Notes: generated by a model from the letters alone, not told the origin. 26,190 nt of DNA from a virus (IMGVR_UViG_3300035681_000111:1-26190), one strand, 5' to 3'; counted from the first letter of the stretch, positions 11,765-19,383 are shown. Program-made: numbers and translations.

Positions 11765-12346
11765 ATGAACGACATCCTCAACAAATCGACCGTCCTGGTG
11801 CTCAACCGCAACTGGCAGGCGATCCATGTGAAGACGCCCGCGGAAGCGTTTTGCATGCTCGCCACCGGAGCGGCGACTGCGCTCGACGTGCAGGGCGATG
11901 ACTACATCACGCCCGTGCGCTGGGACGATTGGCTCAAGCTGCCCGTCCGTGAGCACGACAACGCCGTGAACACCCCACGCGGCCCCGTGCGCGTGCCCAC
12001 CGTCATCGTCGCCGCAAACTACGCCAAGGTCCCGCTGCGCCGCCCGTGCTTCGGCACCCGCGGCATCTGGGAGCGCGACGGCGGCGTGTGCCAATACACC
12101 GGCCGCAAGCTCTCGCCGAAGGAAGGCAACATCGACCACGTGGTCCCGCGCTCCCGCGGCGGCAAAACGTCCTGGGACAACTGCGTCCTCGCCCACCGCG
12201 AAGTGAACTCGCGCAAAGCGAACCGTCTCCCGCACGAAGCCGGCCTGCGCCTGCGCAAGCAACCGGTCGCCCCTCGCGTGGTGCCCGCGAGTGTGCTCAT
12301 CCGCAACCACCACGGGGTCCGCGACTGGGAGCACTTCCTCGGTTAG
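11765..12346 (+). CDS. HNH endonuclease, VLNRNW-type small family
   Basis: A 193-residue HNH protein. The N-terminal part (TVLVLNRNWQAIHVKTPAEA, residues 9-28) is the conserved front domain of a widespread bacterial HNH family. The nuclease core GNIDHVVPRSRGGKTSWDN (121-139) with H125 and N139 is followed by HREVNSRKANR. In most relatives CxxC pairs bind a structural zinc; here the first reads CQYTG, so the usual cysteine pair is missing. The role is unknown. Its place after RtcB, with the same A/C-rich leader type, suggests it belongs to the tRNA/slipin/RtcB module, either as a helper or as the nuclease that moved it. Confidence 0.85.
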   Translation: MNDILNKSTVLVLNRNWQAIHVKTPAEAFCMLATGAATALDVQGDDYITPVRWDDWLKLPVREHDNAVNTPRGPVRVPTVIVAANYAKVPLRRPCFGTRGIWERDGGVCQYTGRKLSPKEGNIDHVVPRSRGGKTSWDNCVLAHREVNSRKANRLPHEAGLRLRKQPVAPRVVPASVLIRNHHGVRDWEHFLG

Positions 12347-12383
12347 CGCCGACTCGCCGCCAACTCCGAGCCGTTGTGTGTCT

Positions 12384-12402
12384 TTGACATGCAGCGGCTC
12401 GC
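12384..12402 (+). promoter_or_regulatory. TTGAC-N14-start element before the W-like gene
   Basis: TTGAC at 12384-12388, 14 bases, then ATG 12403. It marks the return to phage structural genes after the tRNA/RtcB module. Confidence 0.6.
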
Positions 12403-12660
12403 ATGGCGTCCACACCTGATTATTCCATCGGCTTCACCCGCGCCGAGGTGGAGGAAATCCTCGCCGCCCAGAAGGAGGAGCTGAAGCGCACGCTCGCGGC
12501 GTGGTCGGAATCGGGCTCGACGGTCACCAAACGCCGGATCGACGAGATCCATACGATCATCGCCGCGTGCCAGTCGGCGCTGCGGAAACTCGCCCCGGAA
12601 ATCTACGGACGGCCCGTTCGTGTCGGCACGAGCGGGGTCATCGGTCATCTGCCCAAATGA
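12403..12660 (+). CDS. Head-tail joining protein W-like
   Basis: An 85-residue, mostly helical protein (FTRAEVEEILAAQKEELKR, then RIDEIHTIIAACQSALRKL). Size, helix-turn-helix-like layout and the position directly before the portal gene match lambda gpW, which plugs the portal before the tail attaches. It overlaps the portal by ATGA (12657-12660). The family call relies on context and shape rather than a sharp motif. Confidence 0.7.
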   Translation: MASTPDYSIGFTRAEVEEILAAQKEELKRTLAAWSESGSTVTKRRIDEIHTIIAACQSALRKLAPEIYGRPVRVGTSGVIGHLPK

Positions 12661-14102
12661 ATCCACTGCGCGCCATCGCCCGCTTCCTGCCTCGTGCCTG
12701 GTTCAGCCCCTACGAATCGGCCAATCCCTCGCCGCGCCGTGGACGTGTGCCGGGCGCAGCTCCGCGCGATGCGAAACTTGATCTCACACCAGGCACCCGG
12801 CGCGAGCTGGTCCGGCGCTCCCGTTACCTGCACAAGAACTCCGGCTTCGTCCGCGAGCTGGTCGGGAACATGGCCATCTACTCCACCGGCGACGGCATCA
12901 AGCCGCAGGCACTTTCGACGGACACCAACTGGAACAAGGCCGCCGAGGATTACTTCGCCCGGTGGGCCGCCCGCTGCGAAATCACCAGCCGGTTCTGCTT
13001 CGCCGAATGCCAGGCGCTGGTCTGCCGCGGCATGGATGTGGACGGCGAGTATTTCATCCACAAGACCCGGAGCGCCGATGGTGCGCCCCGGCTCCAGCTC
13101 ATCGAATCCCACCGCATCGGCGACGCCGACCTGGATGACACGGAAGATGGCATCGGTTTCGACGCCTACGGTGCGCCCGCTTTCTACCGCGTCCTGCTCG
13201 ACCATGGCGGTTTCCGGGACATCCCGGCCCATGTGATGCTCCATGTCTTCGAGCCGGAGAGCGCGAGCGCGGTGCGGCAGCCGCCCACCTTGCAGCACAG
13301 CGTCAATCATCTGCTGGACGAGATGGAGCTGCTCGCGCTCGAAAAGCATGCGGTGAAGGACAACGCGGACGTGTCCCGCGTGCTCAAGACCGAGCGCGGC
13401 GAACTCGACGAGGACGGCGACTTCGCCATCGGCAAGCCGGCTGACGGTGAAAAGAGTGAGCCGGGCGCGTTGCAGAAGATCATCGGCGGCAAGCTCGTCG
13501 CGCTGAAGCCCGGCGAATCGCTCGACAGCTTCCAGCCAAACCGGCCCAGCCCGACCTTCACCGGCTTCCTCGAACATCTGCGGCGCGACTCGGCGCTCGG
13601 CCACATCCCGTTCGAGTTTGCGGCCGACTCGAGCAAGATCGGCGGCGCAGGCGTGCGGCTGGTGGTGGCAAAGGCCGACCGCCGGTTCTCCTATCGCCAG
13701 CTCATCCTCATCGAGCGGTTCCTGAAGCCGGTATGGTTGTTCGTCATTGGCGATGCCATCGCCACGAGGCAACTACCCGAGGCAGAAAACTGGACGAAGG
13801 TCGCCTTCACGACTCCGAAGCGCGTGACCGTGGATGCCGGACGCGAGGCGCAGCAGAACCGCGCGGACGTGGAGATGGGAATCAAGACGCTCCACGCGCA
13901 TTATGCGGAGCAGGGGATGGACTTTGCCGAGGAGATGGAAATCCGCGCGCAGAACGCCCGGGCGCTGCTCGACCTGGCGGAGAAATACCGGGTGCCACTG
14001 GAGATGATCTACCGCCCGAGCGGCGGCATCGAGGCCACGCCCGTCGTGGGCGAAGTGGAAGATCCGCCACCCCCGCAGCCGCTCAGCCAAGGTTACCGGT
14101 AA
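12657..14102 (+). CDS. Portal protein, lambda B family
   Basis: The 481-residue protein forms the twelve-fold ring at the capsid vertex through which DNA passes. Recognisable lambda-portal features are TRRELVRRSRYLHKNSGFV near residue 47, NMAIYSTGDGIKPQ, QALVCRGMDVDGEYF, and the conserved region LKPGESLDSFQPNRPSPTF. A long helical stem follows with YRQLILIERFLKPVWLFV. The C-terminus is a proline-rich tail (EDPPPPQPL). Length is a little under lambda gpB (533). It is coupled to the W-like gene upstream. The ATG at 12657 is favoured over longer frames because of the ATGA overlap. Confidence 0.92.
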   Translation: MNPLRAIARFLPRAWFSPYESANPSPRRGRVPGAAPRDAKLDLTPGTRRELVRRSRYLHKNSGFVRELVGNMAIYSTGDGIKPQALSTDTNWNKAAEDYFARWAARCEITSRFCFAECQALVCRGMDVDGEYFIHKTRSADGAPRLQLIESHRIGDADLDDTEDGIGFDAYGAPAFYRVLLDHGGFRDIPAHVMLHVFEPESASAVRQPPTLQHSVNHLLDEMELLALEKHAVKDNADVSRVLKTERGELDEDGDFAIGKPADGEKSEPGALQKIIGGKLVALKPGESLDSFQPNRPSPTFTGFLEHLRRDSALGHIPFEFAADSSKIGGAGVRLVVAKADRRFSYRQLILIERFLKPVWLFVIGDAIATRQLPEAENWTKVAFTTPKRVTVDAGREAQQNRADVEMGIKTLHAHYAEQGMDFAEEMEIRAQNARALLDLAEKYRVPLEMIYRPSGGIEATPVVGEVEDPPPPQPLSQGYR

Positions 14103-14245
14103 ACCTTGCGCATGTGCGTCTCGCTCAACCTGACAAACCCTCCGGCGAGCGTGGCTTTGGCACTCTTTGGCTTTGGCGCTGCTGCTTTTGCGGCGATCTT
14201 TTTTCCTTTGGACTTCGGGGAAACCTGCTTGGGCTTTTTCGGCAT
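14093..14245 (-). CDS. Small lysine/alanine-rich basic protein (reverse strand)
   Basis: A 50-residue frame beginning MPKKPKQVSPKSKGKK and continuing with AAKAAAPKPKSAK, like histone H1-type tails, then a less biased end (GGFVRLSETHMRKVYR). It fills most of the 234-base gap between portal and protease, on the opposite strand, and overlaps the portal end by 10 bases. Such peptides can bind DNA or RNA. The frame may extend to 14305, and it has no clear start signal, so a chance frame is possible. Confidence 0.4.
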   Translation of the reverse strand: MPKKPKQVSPKSKGKKIAAKAAAPKPKSAKATLAGGFVRLSETHMRKVYR

Positions 14246-14317
14246 CCGCGCACGCTGGGGAGCGGCATGATCGAAGTCAACGTGAATGCCGGTGCGCAGT
14301 TTCAATCGACCTCGCCG

Positions 14318-14336
14318 TTGACAGGCCGCGTCCGGC
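14318..14336 (+). promoter_or_regulatory. TTGAC-N14-start element before the protease gene
   Basis: TTGAC at 14318-14322, 14 bases, then GTG 14337. Supports GTG as the protease start. Confidence 0.6.
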
Positions 14337-15158
14337 GTGACGCCGCTCCTTCACGCCATCCATCATCAGCCCTGGCTCATCACGCCCGAGGCACACGCCG
14401 CCATGGGCCGCACCGCCGGCCACGCCGGACTGTTCACCCAGCCACCGCCGCCACCGCCGGAATCGGAATTCCTGACCATCGAACACGGCGTCGGGATCGT
14501 CTCCATCTCGGGCGTCCTGATGAAGCGCCCGGACCTCTTTTCCCGCGTGCTCCTGGGCGCGACGGACATAGACGAGATTGCGGCGGCACTGATCGAGGCG
14601 CGCGATCGTGCCGATGTGCGGGCCGTGTTCCTCGACGTGGATTCGCCGGGCGGCACGGTCAACGGCACCCCGGAACTGGCCGCGCTCGTGGCCGACGTGT
14701 CCAAGGCCAAATACACCTACGCTTTCACCGACAGCGAAATGTGCAGCGCGGCCTACTGGATCGCCTCCCAGGCCGATGCCATCTACGCCACGCCCAGCGC
14801 GCGGGTCGGCTCCATCGGCGTGTTGCTCCCGATGCTCGATGAGACGAAGGCTTTCGAGCAGGCAGGGCTCAAGGTCGAGCTGTTCGCCGCCGGCAAATTC
14901 AAGAGCGTCGGCGTGCCGGGCGTGTCGCTGACCGACGAGCAGCGCGCGTGGCTGCAAGCCGACATCGACGAAATCTACGGCGACTTCAAAGCGGCCGTCC
15001 TCGCCCGTGGCCGACGCATCACCGCCGACGTGATGGAGGGCCAATGCTTCTCGGGCCGCAAAGCATCCTACAACTCGCTCACTTCCGGCGTCGTCCAGGA
15101 TCGCGCCACCGCGCTGATGAAGCTGCGCGAGCGGCACGTCCAGCCGCCGGCGAGTTGA
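14337..15158 (+). CDS. Capsid maturation protease, S49 (lambda C-like)
   Basis: The 273-residue protein is an SppA/ClpP-fold serine protease of the lambda gpC type, which cleaves scaffold and portal during prohead maturation. Seen: VGIVSISGVLMKRP, FLDVDSPGGTVNG (about residues 99-111, oxyanion-hole glycines), the nucleophile region SEMCSAAYWIAS with its catalytic serine, and FAAGKFKSVGVPG with the catalytic lysine about 50 residues later. ARVGSIGVLLPM is also typical. No scaffold is fused at the C-terminus; a separate scaffold gene follows. Confidence 0.92.
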   Translation: MTPLLHAIHHQPWLITPEAHAAMGRTAGHAGLFTQPPPPPPESEFLTIEHGVGIVSISGVLMKRPDLFSRVLLGATDIDEIAAALIEARDRADVRAVFLDVDSPGGTVNGTPELAALVADVSKAKYTYAFTDSEMCSAAYWIASQADAIYATPSARVGSIGVLLPMLDETKAFEQAGLKVELFAAGKFKSVGVPGVSLTDEQRAWLQADIDEIYGDFKAAVLARGRRITADVMEGQCFSGRKASYNSLTSGVVQDRATALMKLRERHVQPPAS

Positions 15159-15177
15159 CATCAAAACGCAGGCACAG

Positions 15178-15756
15178 ATGAAAACCATCGACGAACAACT
15201 CGAAGAGGCTCTCGCGCGCATCGCGCAGCTCGAGAGCGACGCCACCGCCAGCGCAGCGCTGCTCACGGAATCCGGCCACCAGCACGAACGCTTCCGCCAG
15301 GAGATTGCCGCACTGACCAAGGAAAAGGACGCCCTCGCGGCTTCCACGTCCGCCGAACAAATCGCCGCGCTCACCGCCGAGAAGGAAACGCTCACGCTCG
15401 CCAACGGCGAGTTGACCGAGCAGCGCGACCAGATCGCGGGCGAACTCGCCACCGCGAAGCAATCGCTCACTTCCGCCGCGACCTCCGCCGCAGACCTCAC
15501 GAAAGCGCAGGAACAGATCGCGGCACTCACGGCCGAGGTCGCCAATCTCAAAGCCAACGCCAAATCCGCCGAGCGCATCGCCGCCGAGCGTTACGGCGCC
15601 GCCAGCCCGCAACCGCTCCCGGTCACCTCGCGCGGCGACAGCAAGGCCGACGAACTCGTGACCCGCTTCAAAGCCATCAGCGATCCCGCCGAGCAAACCG
15701 CCTTCTGGCGCTCCCTCACCCCCGAACAACGCACCCTCATCCAAAACGCCCACTAA
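15178..15756 (+). CDS. Capsid scaffold protein (coiled-coil)
   Basis: A 192-residue protein that is almost wholly coiled coil for its first 140 residues (repeats such as EEALARIAQLES, EIAALTKEKDAL, QIAALTAEVANLK). A short globular end follows (ELVTRFKAISDPAEQTAFWRSLTPEQRTLI). It lies between the S49 protease and the capsid gene, the standard place of lambda-type scaffolds. It probably shapes the prohead and is degraded by the protease. A TTGAC occurs upstream (15155-15159, made with the protease stop) but 18, not 14, bases before ATG. Confidence 0.85.
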   Translation: MKTIDEQLEEALARIAQLESDATASAALLTESGHQHERFRQEIAALTKEKDALAASTSAEQIAALTAEKETLTLANGELTEQRDQIAGELATAKQSLTSAATSAADLTKAQEQIAALTAEVANLKANAKSAERIAAERYGAASPQPLPVTSRGDSKADELVTRFKAISDPAEQTAFWRSLTPEQRTLIQNAH

Positions 15757-15768
15757 CCATCCATCGTC

Positions 15769-16662
15769 ATGCCCAACACCCTCACCAACGTCAAAGACAT
15801 CAAGGTCGCGCAGAACGCGCTCCAGCCGTTCATGTCGGCGCTCCTGCCGATGCGCGCCTTCTCCACGAACTTCTCGCCCGAGCCGGCCGACAAGCTCGAC
15901 ACCGTCCGCGTGCCCGTCGTCGGCGCGCCCTCCGCCGCGAGCGACTTCGCGGGCAGCTACACCACGTCGGCGGACAGCACCATCGACGTCGTGCCCGTGC
16001 AGCTCAACCGGCACAAATACAAGACCGTCCACGTCACAGCGCGCGAGGCCGCCGAGACCGCGCTCAACGTGCTGGAAACCCTCGTGTCCAGCGCGGTCAA
16101 ACAACTCGCGCAGGACGTGCTCCAGGATGTCTTCAGCGAGATCACCAACGCCAACTACGGCGCGCCGGCCATCGCCGCGCTAGCGTCCACGGCTTTCGAC
16201 TACAAGAAAGTCCTCGGCGTGCGCGAGACGTGCGCGGGGGCGAAGATGCCGGTCAGCGACCGCGCCCTCGTGCTCGACGGCGCGTATTTCACGAACCTGC
16301 TGGGCGACGACATCGTGGCCAAAAGCTTCATGCCGCCAATCGCGCAGCCCGGCGTCGTCGAGGGCGTCATCCGCCGCCTCGCAGGCTTCGACGTGTATGA
16401 GACGAGCATCCTGCCTGAGAACGGCGAAAAGCTGGTCGGCTTCGCGGCCCACCCAAGCTGCCTGACCGTGGCCATGCGCTACCTCATGCCCGTGGCCGAC
16501 TACGACGAAGCCGGCGCGGTCACCGATCCCGACACGGGCCTGACCTTCGGCTACCTGCGCTACACCGAGACGAGCAGCAACCGCATCTTCGTCACCGTCG
16601 AGTGCCTCTACGGCTTCAAGAAAGCCATCGGCAACGGCCTCAAGCGCATCGTGAAGCCGTAA
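15769..16662 (+). CDS. Major capsid protein
   Basis: The 297-residue product is the probable main shell protein. It has an N-terminal helical segment (VKDIKVAQNALQPFMSALLPM), a beta-rich middle (DKLDTVRVPVVGAPSAASDF, LNRHKYKTVHVTAREAAET) and a C-terminal run typical of coat proteins (SSNRIFVTVECLYGFKKAIGNGL). The place after protease and scaffold and before a terminator fits high-level expression. It starts 12 bases after the scaffold with no Shine-Dalgarno sequence. No fibre or Ig-like domain is attached. Confidence 0.85.
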   Translation: MPNTLTNVKDIKVAQNALQPFMSALLPMRAFSTNFSPEPADKLDTVRVPVVGAPSAASDFAGSYTTSADSTIDVVPVQLNRHKYKTVHVTAREAAETALNVLETLVSSAVKQLAQDVLQDVFSEITNANYGAPAIAALASTAFDYKKVLGVRETCAGAKMPVSDRALVLDGAYFTNLLGDDIVAKSFMPPIAQPGVVEGVIRRLAGFDVYETSILPENGEKLVGFAAHPSCLTVAMRYLMPVADYDEAGAVTDPDTGLTFGYLRYTETSSNRIFVTVECLYGFKKAIGNGLKRIVKP

Positions 16663-16690
16663 GGCGCGGCTGAAATCATTCGGTGGTTGC

Positions 16691-16727
16691 AAAGCCCCGC
16701 TGCTGGAAACGGCAGCGGGGTTTTTGC
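16691..16727. terminator. Strong terminator after the capsid gene, possibly bidirectional
   Basis: CCCCGCTGC (16695-16703) pairs with GCAGCGGGG (16712-16720), followed by TTTTTG. The upstream side has AAAG, giving a short T-run on the other strand. It lies between the capsid gene and the converging reverse-strand gene. Confidence 0.85.
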
Positions 16728-16735
16728 GTCCTGCA

Positions 16736-16945
16736 TCAGCCAGCGTTCCCGGCGGCGATATGCAAGGTGAGGCCGGCCTTTTTCAGTCGCGAAAGGCTCT
16801 CGATAACCTCCTCGTAATTGTCCCCAAGTGCCCACGGCTGCGCCACCACGATCTCGGACACTCCCAGCGATTTCGCTTCCGCACACATCTTGATGAAGTC
16901 TGCGAACTTTTCTTCGTATCCGGGCGGTGTGCTGTGCGGGGACAT
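16736..16945 (-). CDS. Small protein of unknown function (reverse strand)
   Basis: A 69-residue protein starting MSPHSTPPGYEEKFADFIK, with CAEAKSLGVSEIVVAQPW, NYEEVIESLSRLKKAGL and LHIAAGNAG. It has the alternating helix-strand pattern of a folded domain and reads like a real protein, not a shadow; no family is recognised. It faces the capsid gene across the terminator. The frame could start at ATG 16975 or TTG 16984. It is likely a separately expressed accessory gene (moron). Confidence 0.65.
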   Translation of the reverse strand: MSPHSTPPGYEEKFADFIKMCAEAKSLGVSEIVVAQPWALGDNYEEVIESLSRLKKAGLTLHIAAGNAG

Positions 16946-16997
16946 GGCGGCAAGGATAGTTCCGCGCCTTTGCATCAATGGCAACTTTTCCCGGCAA

Positions 16998-17016
16998 TTG
17001 ACAGCCGGCCGCGGGC
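16998..17016 (+). promoter_or_regulatory. TTGAC-N14-start element before the head-tail gene cluster
   Basis: TTGACA at 16998-17003, 14 bases after TTGAC, then ATG 17017. It follows the capsid terminator, so a promoter is needed nearby. Confidence 0.65.
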
Positions 17017-17325
17017 ATGTCGCTCCACGATGAAAAGTTCGCCGCCCTCACTGAAATCCTCGCCTCCACTGGCGAACCGGTCCTCTGGAAAGGCCGGACG
17101 TTTCAGGCACTCGTCACCGACAATCCCCTCGATCAAACCCTCGCGCTCGGCGGCTTCGAGGCGAAGGGCAACTGCACGATCAAAATTCCGCGCAGCGCTT
17201 TCTCGAACGAACGCCCGAAGCTCGGCGATCCCATCGAGTTCAACGGCGAGCCCTGGCGCATTACGCGCGTCACCGATCACCCGCAGTATCCGCTGCTCGT
17301 GCTCGTGGCCGAACCGCAGAACTGA
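17017..17325 (+). CDS. Head-tail joining protein (FII-like)
   Basis: A 102-residue, beta-rich protein (EPVLWKGRTFQALVTDN, GNCTIKIPRSAFS, GDPIEFNGEPWRITRVTDH). The pattern KGDPIEFNGEPWRI resembles lambda FII-like and HK97 stopper proteins, which form the surface that receives the tail. Position after the capsid supports this. It is the first gene of a coupled cluster. Confidence is moderate because these families are short and diverse. Confidence 0.65.
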   Translation: MSLHDEKFAALTEILASTGEPVLWKGRTFQALVTDNPLDQTLALGGFEAKGNCTIKIPRSAFSNERPKLGDPIEFNGEPWRITRVTDHPQYPLLVLVAEPQN

Positions 17326-17327
17326 CC

Positions 17328-17735
17328 ATGCTCGACCACGCCCTCGACGACGCGCTACTCGCCCATCTCAAAGCGCTGCCCCAGCTCGCCGCGCTCCACG
17401 GCTACACCGGCCAGGACAACGCGGAGCACAAGCTCCCGGCGCTCACCGTGAGCACCACCACACCCGAGGCGCTGGCCGGCTCCGACCTGGCCTTCAAGGG
17501 CGAGGTGGACGTGATCATCGAAAGCGAAGCGCACGACACTGCGCCCGAGGCGCACGCGGCGCGCGTCGAGTCCGCGCGGGCCGCGCTGGCGGATCGCGCC
17601 GCGGTCATCGCCGCGCTCAACGCCACCGACAAACTGCACATCTACGGCTACGCGGCCCTCGGCACCGAACCCACCGCGGGCGACGCCCGTTTCAACACGA
17701 AGCTCAAGTATCGCTTCGGCTTCGGCCCGGCGTGA
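17328..17735 (+). CDS. Tail terminator / minor tail protein (U-like)
   Basis: A 135-residue protein in the position of lambda U/Z. It opens LDHALDDALLAHLKALPQL and has a beta-rich centre (GEVDVIIESEAHDTAPEAH) with a C-terminal strand (LKYRFGFGPA). The layout of helix, strands and ESARAALADRA helix resembles tail-terminator proteins, which cap the finished tail tube. Starts two bases after the FII-like stop and overlaps the next gene by GTGA. Confidence 0.55.
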   Translation: MLDHALDDALLAHLKALPQLAALHGYTGQDNAEHKLPALTVSTTTPEALAGSDLAFKGEVDVIIESEAHDTAPEAHAARVESARAALADRAAVIAALNATDKLHIYGYAALGTEPTAGDARFNTKLKYRFGFGPA

Positions 17736-17941
17736 GTTTTGACACGGAGTCCGAGGCAATTGTGAACGCCATTCAGCAAGCCCTCAGCAAACACCGGCAG
17801 GAAAAAGCCATGATCGAGAAGCGCGTCGCCGGCGACCAGCAGCGGCTGCGCGAACTCGACGCCGTCATCGCGGCGCTCGAAGCGATTCCCGCCGCACCCG
17901 CACCCGGCCCGGCCGCAAAGCCCAACACCAACCCGAGCTAA
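17732..17941 (+). CDS. Small coiled-coil protein of unknown function
   Basis: A 69-residue protein from GTG 17732, overlapping the previous gene by GTGA. One long amphipathic helix (IVNAIQQALSKHRQEKAMI, QQRLRELDAVIAALEAI) is followed by an Ala/Pro tail (PAAPAPGPAAKP). Possibly an assembly factor of the tail; no family is recognised. Confidence 0.6.
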   Translation: MSFDTESEAIVNAIQQALSKHRQEKAMIEKRVAGDQQRLRELDAVIAALEAIPAAPAPGPAAKPNTNPS

Positions 17942-17944
17942 CCC

Positions 17945-18277
17945 ATGCCCGCCAACGACGTAAAATTCGGCATCTCCCGCCACGCCGGCGCGCTCATCGA
18001 CTCGGTGGAAACCGACGACAGCGTGCAGATCAAGGAACTCGCCGGCAGCGACGGCGAGATCGCCCGCGTGAAACCCTACCGCCAGATGACCGAAGGCTCG
18101 GTCAAGGGCCACGGCGAACTTTCCGTCGTGCCCGGCGTCGGCGACCCGGGCGTGAGCGGCCTGCCCACCGGCGGCGTGACCGTCATCACCAACGTGAAGC
18201 GCAGCGAGAACAACGAGGATTTCGACGGCTGGGATTACAGCTTCAAACATTACCCGAGCGCGGAGGCCGTGGGCTGA
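17945..18277 (+). CDS. Putative tail tube protein
   Basis: A 110-residue, beta-rich protein (KFGISRHAGALIDSVETDD, IKELAGSDGEIARVKPY, GHGELSVVPGVG, GGVTVITNVKRSENNEDF). The G-E-I-A and G-S-V-K-G-H-G-E-L strands resemble small tube-forming folds, and it sits where the tube gene is expected, between the terminator-like gene and the chaperones. It is short for a lambda V homologue, so this is an inference from context. Confidence 0.5.
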   Translation: MPANDVKFGISRHAGALIDSVETDDSVQIKELAGSDGEIARVKPYRQMTEGSVKGHGELSVVPGVGDPGVSGLPTGGVTVITNVKRSENNEDFDGWDYSFKHYPSAEAVG

Positions 18278-18278
18278 T

Positions 18279-18722
18279 ATGGAAAAAGGCGACCAACTTT
18301 GCATCCTGCGCGCCGAGGTGAAGACCGAAGCCGACGCGCTCAACCTGCTGCGGCTCGTGGCGGCACTGGCCACGCTCGGCATCCCGCTCGACAACGACTG
18401 CCCGTATCTGGAAACGCGCGAGCTGATCGACGGACGCGAACGCCGACTGGTGACCTGGACGCTCAAGGCGCAGAGCGTGTGCGGGCAGCACGACGCGCGG
18501 AAACTCATCGAGGCGTGGCACGATCCGGTCTGGACGACGCAGAACGCGGAGCATCCCTTTACCTACATCGCGACCGCCTTCCGCAACGCCAGCCTGCTCG
18601 GCGCGGAAGTCGCCCGGCTCGCGCCCGTGGCGCTAATCCGCAAGGGACGGCGGTTCGCGCTCGTGCCGTTCGACGCCACGCCGGAGCGCCGCAAGGAACT
18701 TCTCACCGCGCTGGAAAAATGA
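18279..18722 (+). CDS. Tail-cluster protein of unknown function
   Basis: A 147-residue protein with no motif I recognise. It opens QLCILRAEVKTEADALNLL and contains RRLVTWTLKAQSV, then HPFTYIATAFRNASLL. It starts one base after the tube-like gene and overlaps the G-like chaperone by ATGA, so it is translated with the tail genes and probably acts in tail assembly. Confidence 0.6.
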   Translation: MEKGDQLCILRAEVKTEADALNLLRLVAALATLGIPLDNDCPYLETRELIDGRERRLVTWTLKAQSVCGQHDARKLIEAWHDPVWTTQNAEHPFTYIATAFRNASLLGAEVARLAPVALIRKGRRFALVPFDATPERRKELLTALEK

Positions 18723-19168
18723 ACGAACCCGCACCCGATCGCACGCAGTCCAACATCGACGCCTTCATCGAGCCCGCGCCGGAAACGAGCGGCCTGAAGC
18801 TGCGTCCGTTCTCCGCCGGCACGCTCACGCTTTGCCGCGCGCTCGGGCTCACCATGATCACCGGCGCGGGCCAGGAGCAGCTCGAAGCGATGTCGGCGGA
18901 CGACAAGCAGCGCCAGCTCACCACGTTCCTTTTCATCCAGTCGCAGCCGCTCGACGCGGTGAAGAAAGCCGTGAAGCTCGCGCGCGAAAATCGCGAGGCT
19001 TTCGAGGAGGAATATCTGCTGCCCTTCGAGCTGGAGCTGCCCGTGACGGCGATGTTCACCGCCATGACGCAGCTTGAAAGCAACCTCACCGCCATCGAGG
19101 CCGCGCAAATCGAGGTCATCGCGCGCCCAGCCGGTCGGAGCAAAGAAGCGCAGCCGCCCCCAAACTGA
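18719..19168 (+). CDS. Tail assembly chaperone G-like
   Basis: A 149-residue, mostly helical acidic protein (GLKLRPFSAGTLTLCRALG, AVKKAVKLARENREAFEEE). It corresponds in position and size to lambda gpG (140 residues), which chaperones the tape measure protein. Its last sense codons form the slippery heptamer CCCAAAC directly before TGA, and an open -1 frame follows (the T part). So both G and a G-T fusion are expected. It is coupled to the preceding gene by ATGA. Confidence 0.75.
   Translation: MNEPAPDRTQSNIDAFIEPAPETSGLKLRPFSAGTLTLCRALGLTMITGAGQEQLEAMSADDKQRQLTTFLFIQSQPLDAVKKAVKLARENREAFEEEYLLPFELELPVTAMFTAMTQLESNLTAIEAAQIEVIARPAGRSKEAQPPPN
19159..19165 (+). promoter_or_regulatory. -1 ribosomal frameshift site CCCAAAC
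   Basis: Read in frame as C CCA AAC with TGA next. This is a textbook X XXY YYZ slip site at the end of the G-like gene; slipping back one base continues into the T frame. No clear stimulatory hairpin was identified downstream. Confidence 0.75.
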
Positions 19169-19383
19169 TCGAGCCGGTGTGGACGGCGAGCTTCGTCTTC
19201 ACACTGGCGCGAGAAACGGGATGGCCGGAGCACTTCATTTTTTGGGAACTGCCGCTCTCGCGGCTCCTGCAATACCAGCACTGCGCGCTGCGCGCGCATG
19301 ACGTGTGGACCGTCCCCGTTGCGCCCGCGCCCGACCTGCAATTCGACCGGCTGCTCACCGGCTGGACGCCTCATGAAACCTGA
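19165..19383 (+). CDS. T-like domain of the tail chaperone, made by frameshift
   Basis: About 72 residues continue in the -1 frame after the slip site (LIEPVWTASFVFTLARETGW...DRLLTGWTPHET, shown in part). Lambda gpGT is produced in the same way and its T part binds the tube protein. The segment is rich in aromatic residues (EHFIFWELPLSRLLQYQH), resembling T-like chaperone domains. It has no good start of its own; a GTG at 19177 exists but is poorly placed. Overlaps the next gene by 11 bases. Confidence 0.75.
   Translation: MIEPVWTASFVFTLARETGWPEHFIFWELPLSRLLQYQHCALRAHDVWTVPVAPAPDLQFDRLLTGWTPHET

Noticed and set aside
14267-14842. Plus-strand frame starting MIEVNVNAG before the protease
   Set aside because: It continues out of frame through the protease gene with arginine-rich shadow sequence and shares no stop-start coupling.
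16998-17016. TTGACA as an ordinary sigma-70 -35 box
   Set aside because: The start codon is only 14 bases after TTGAC, leaving no room for a -10 box and transcript start before it.
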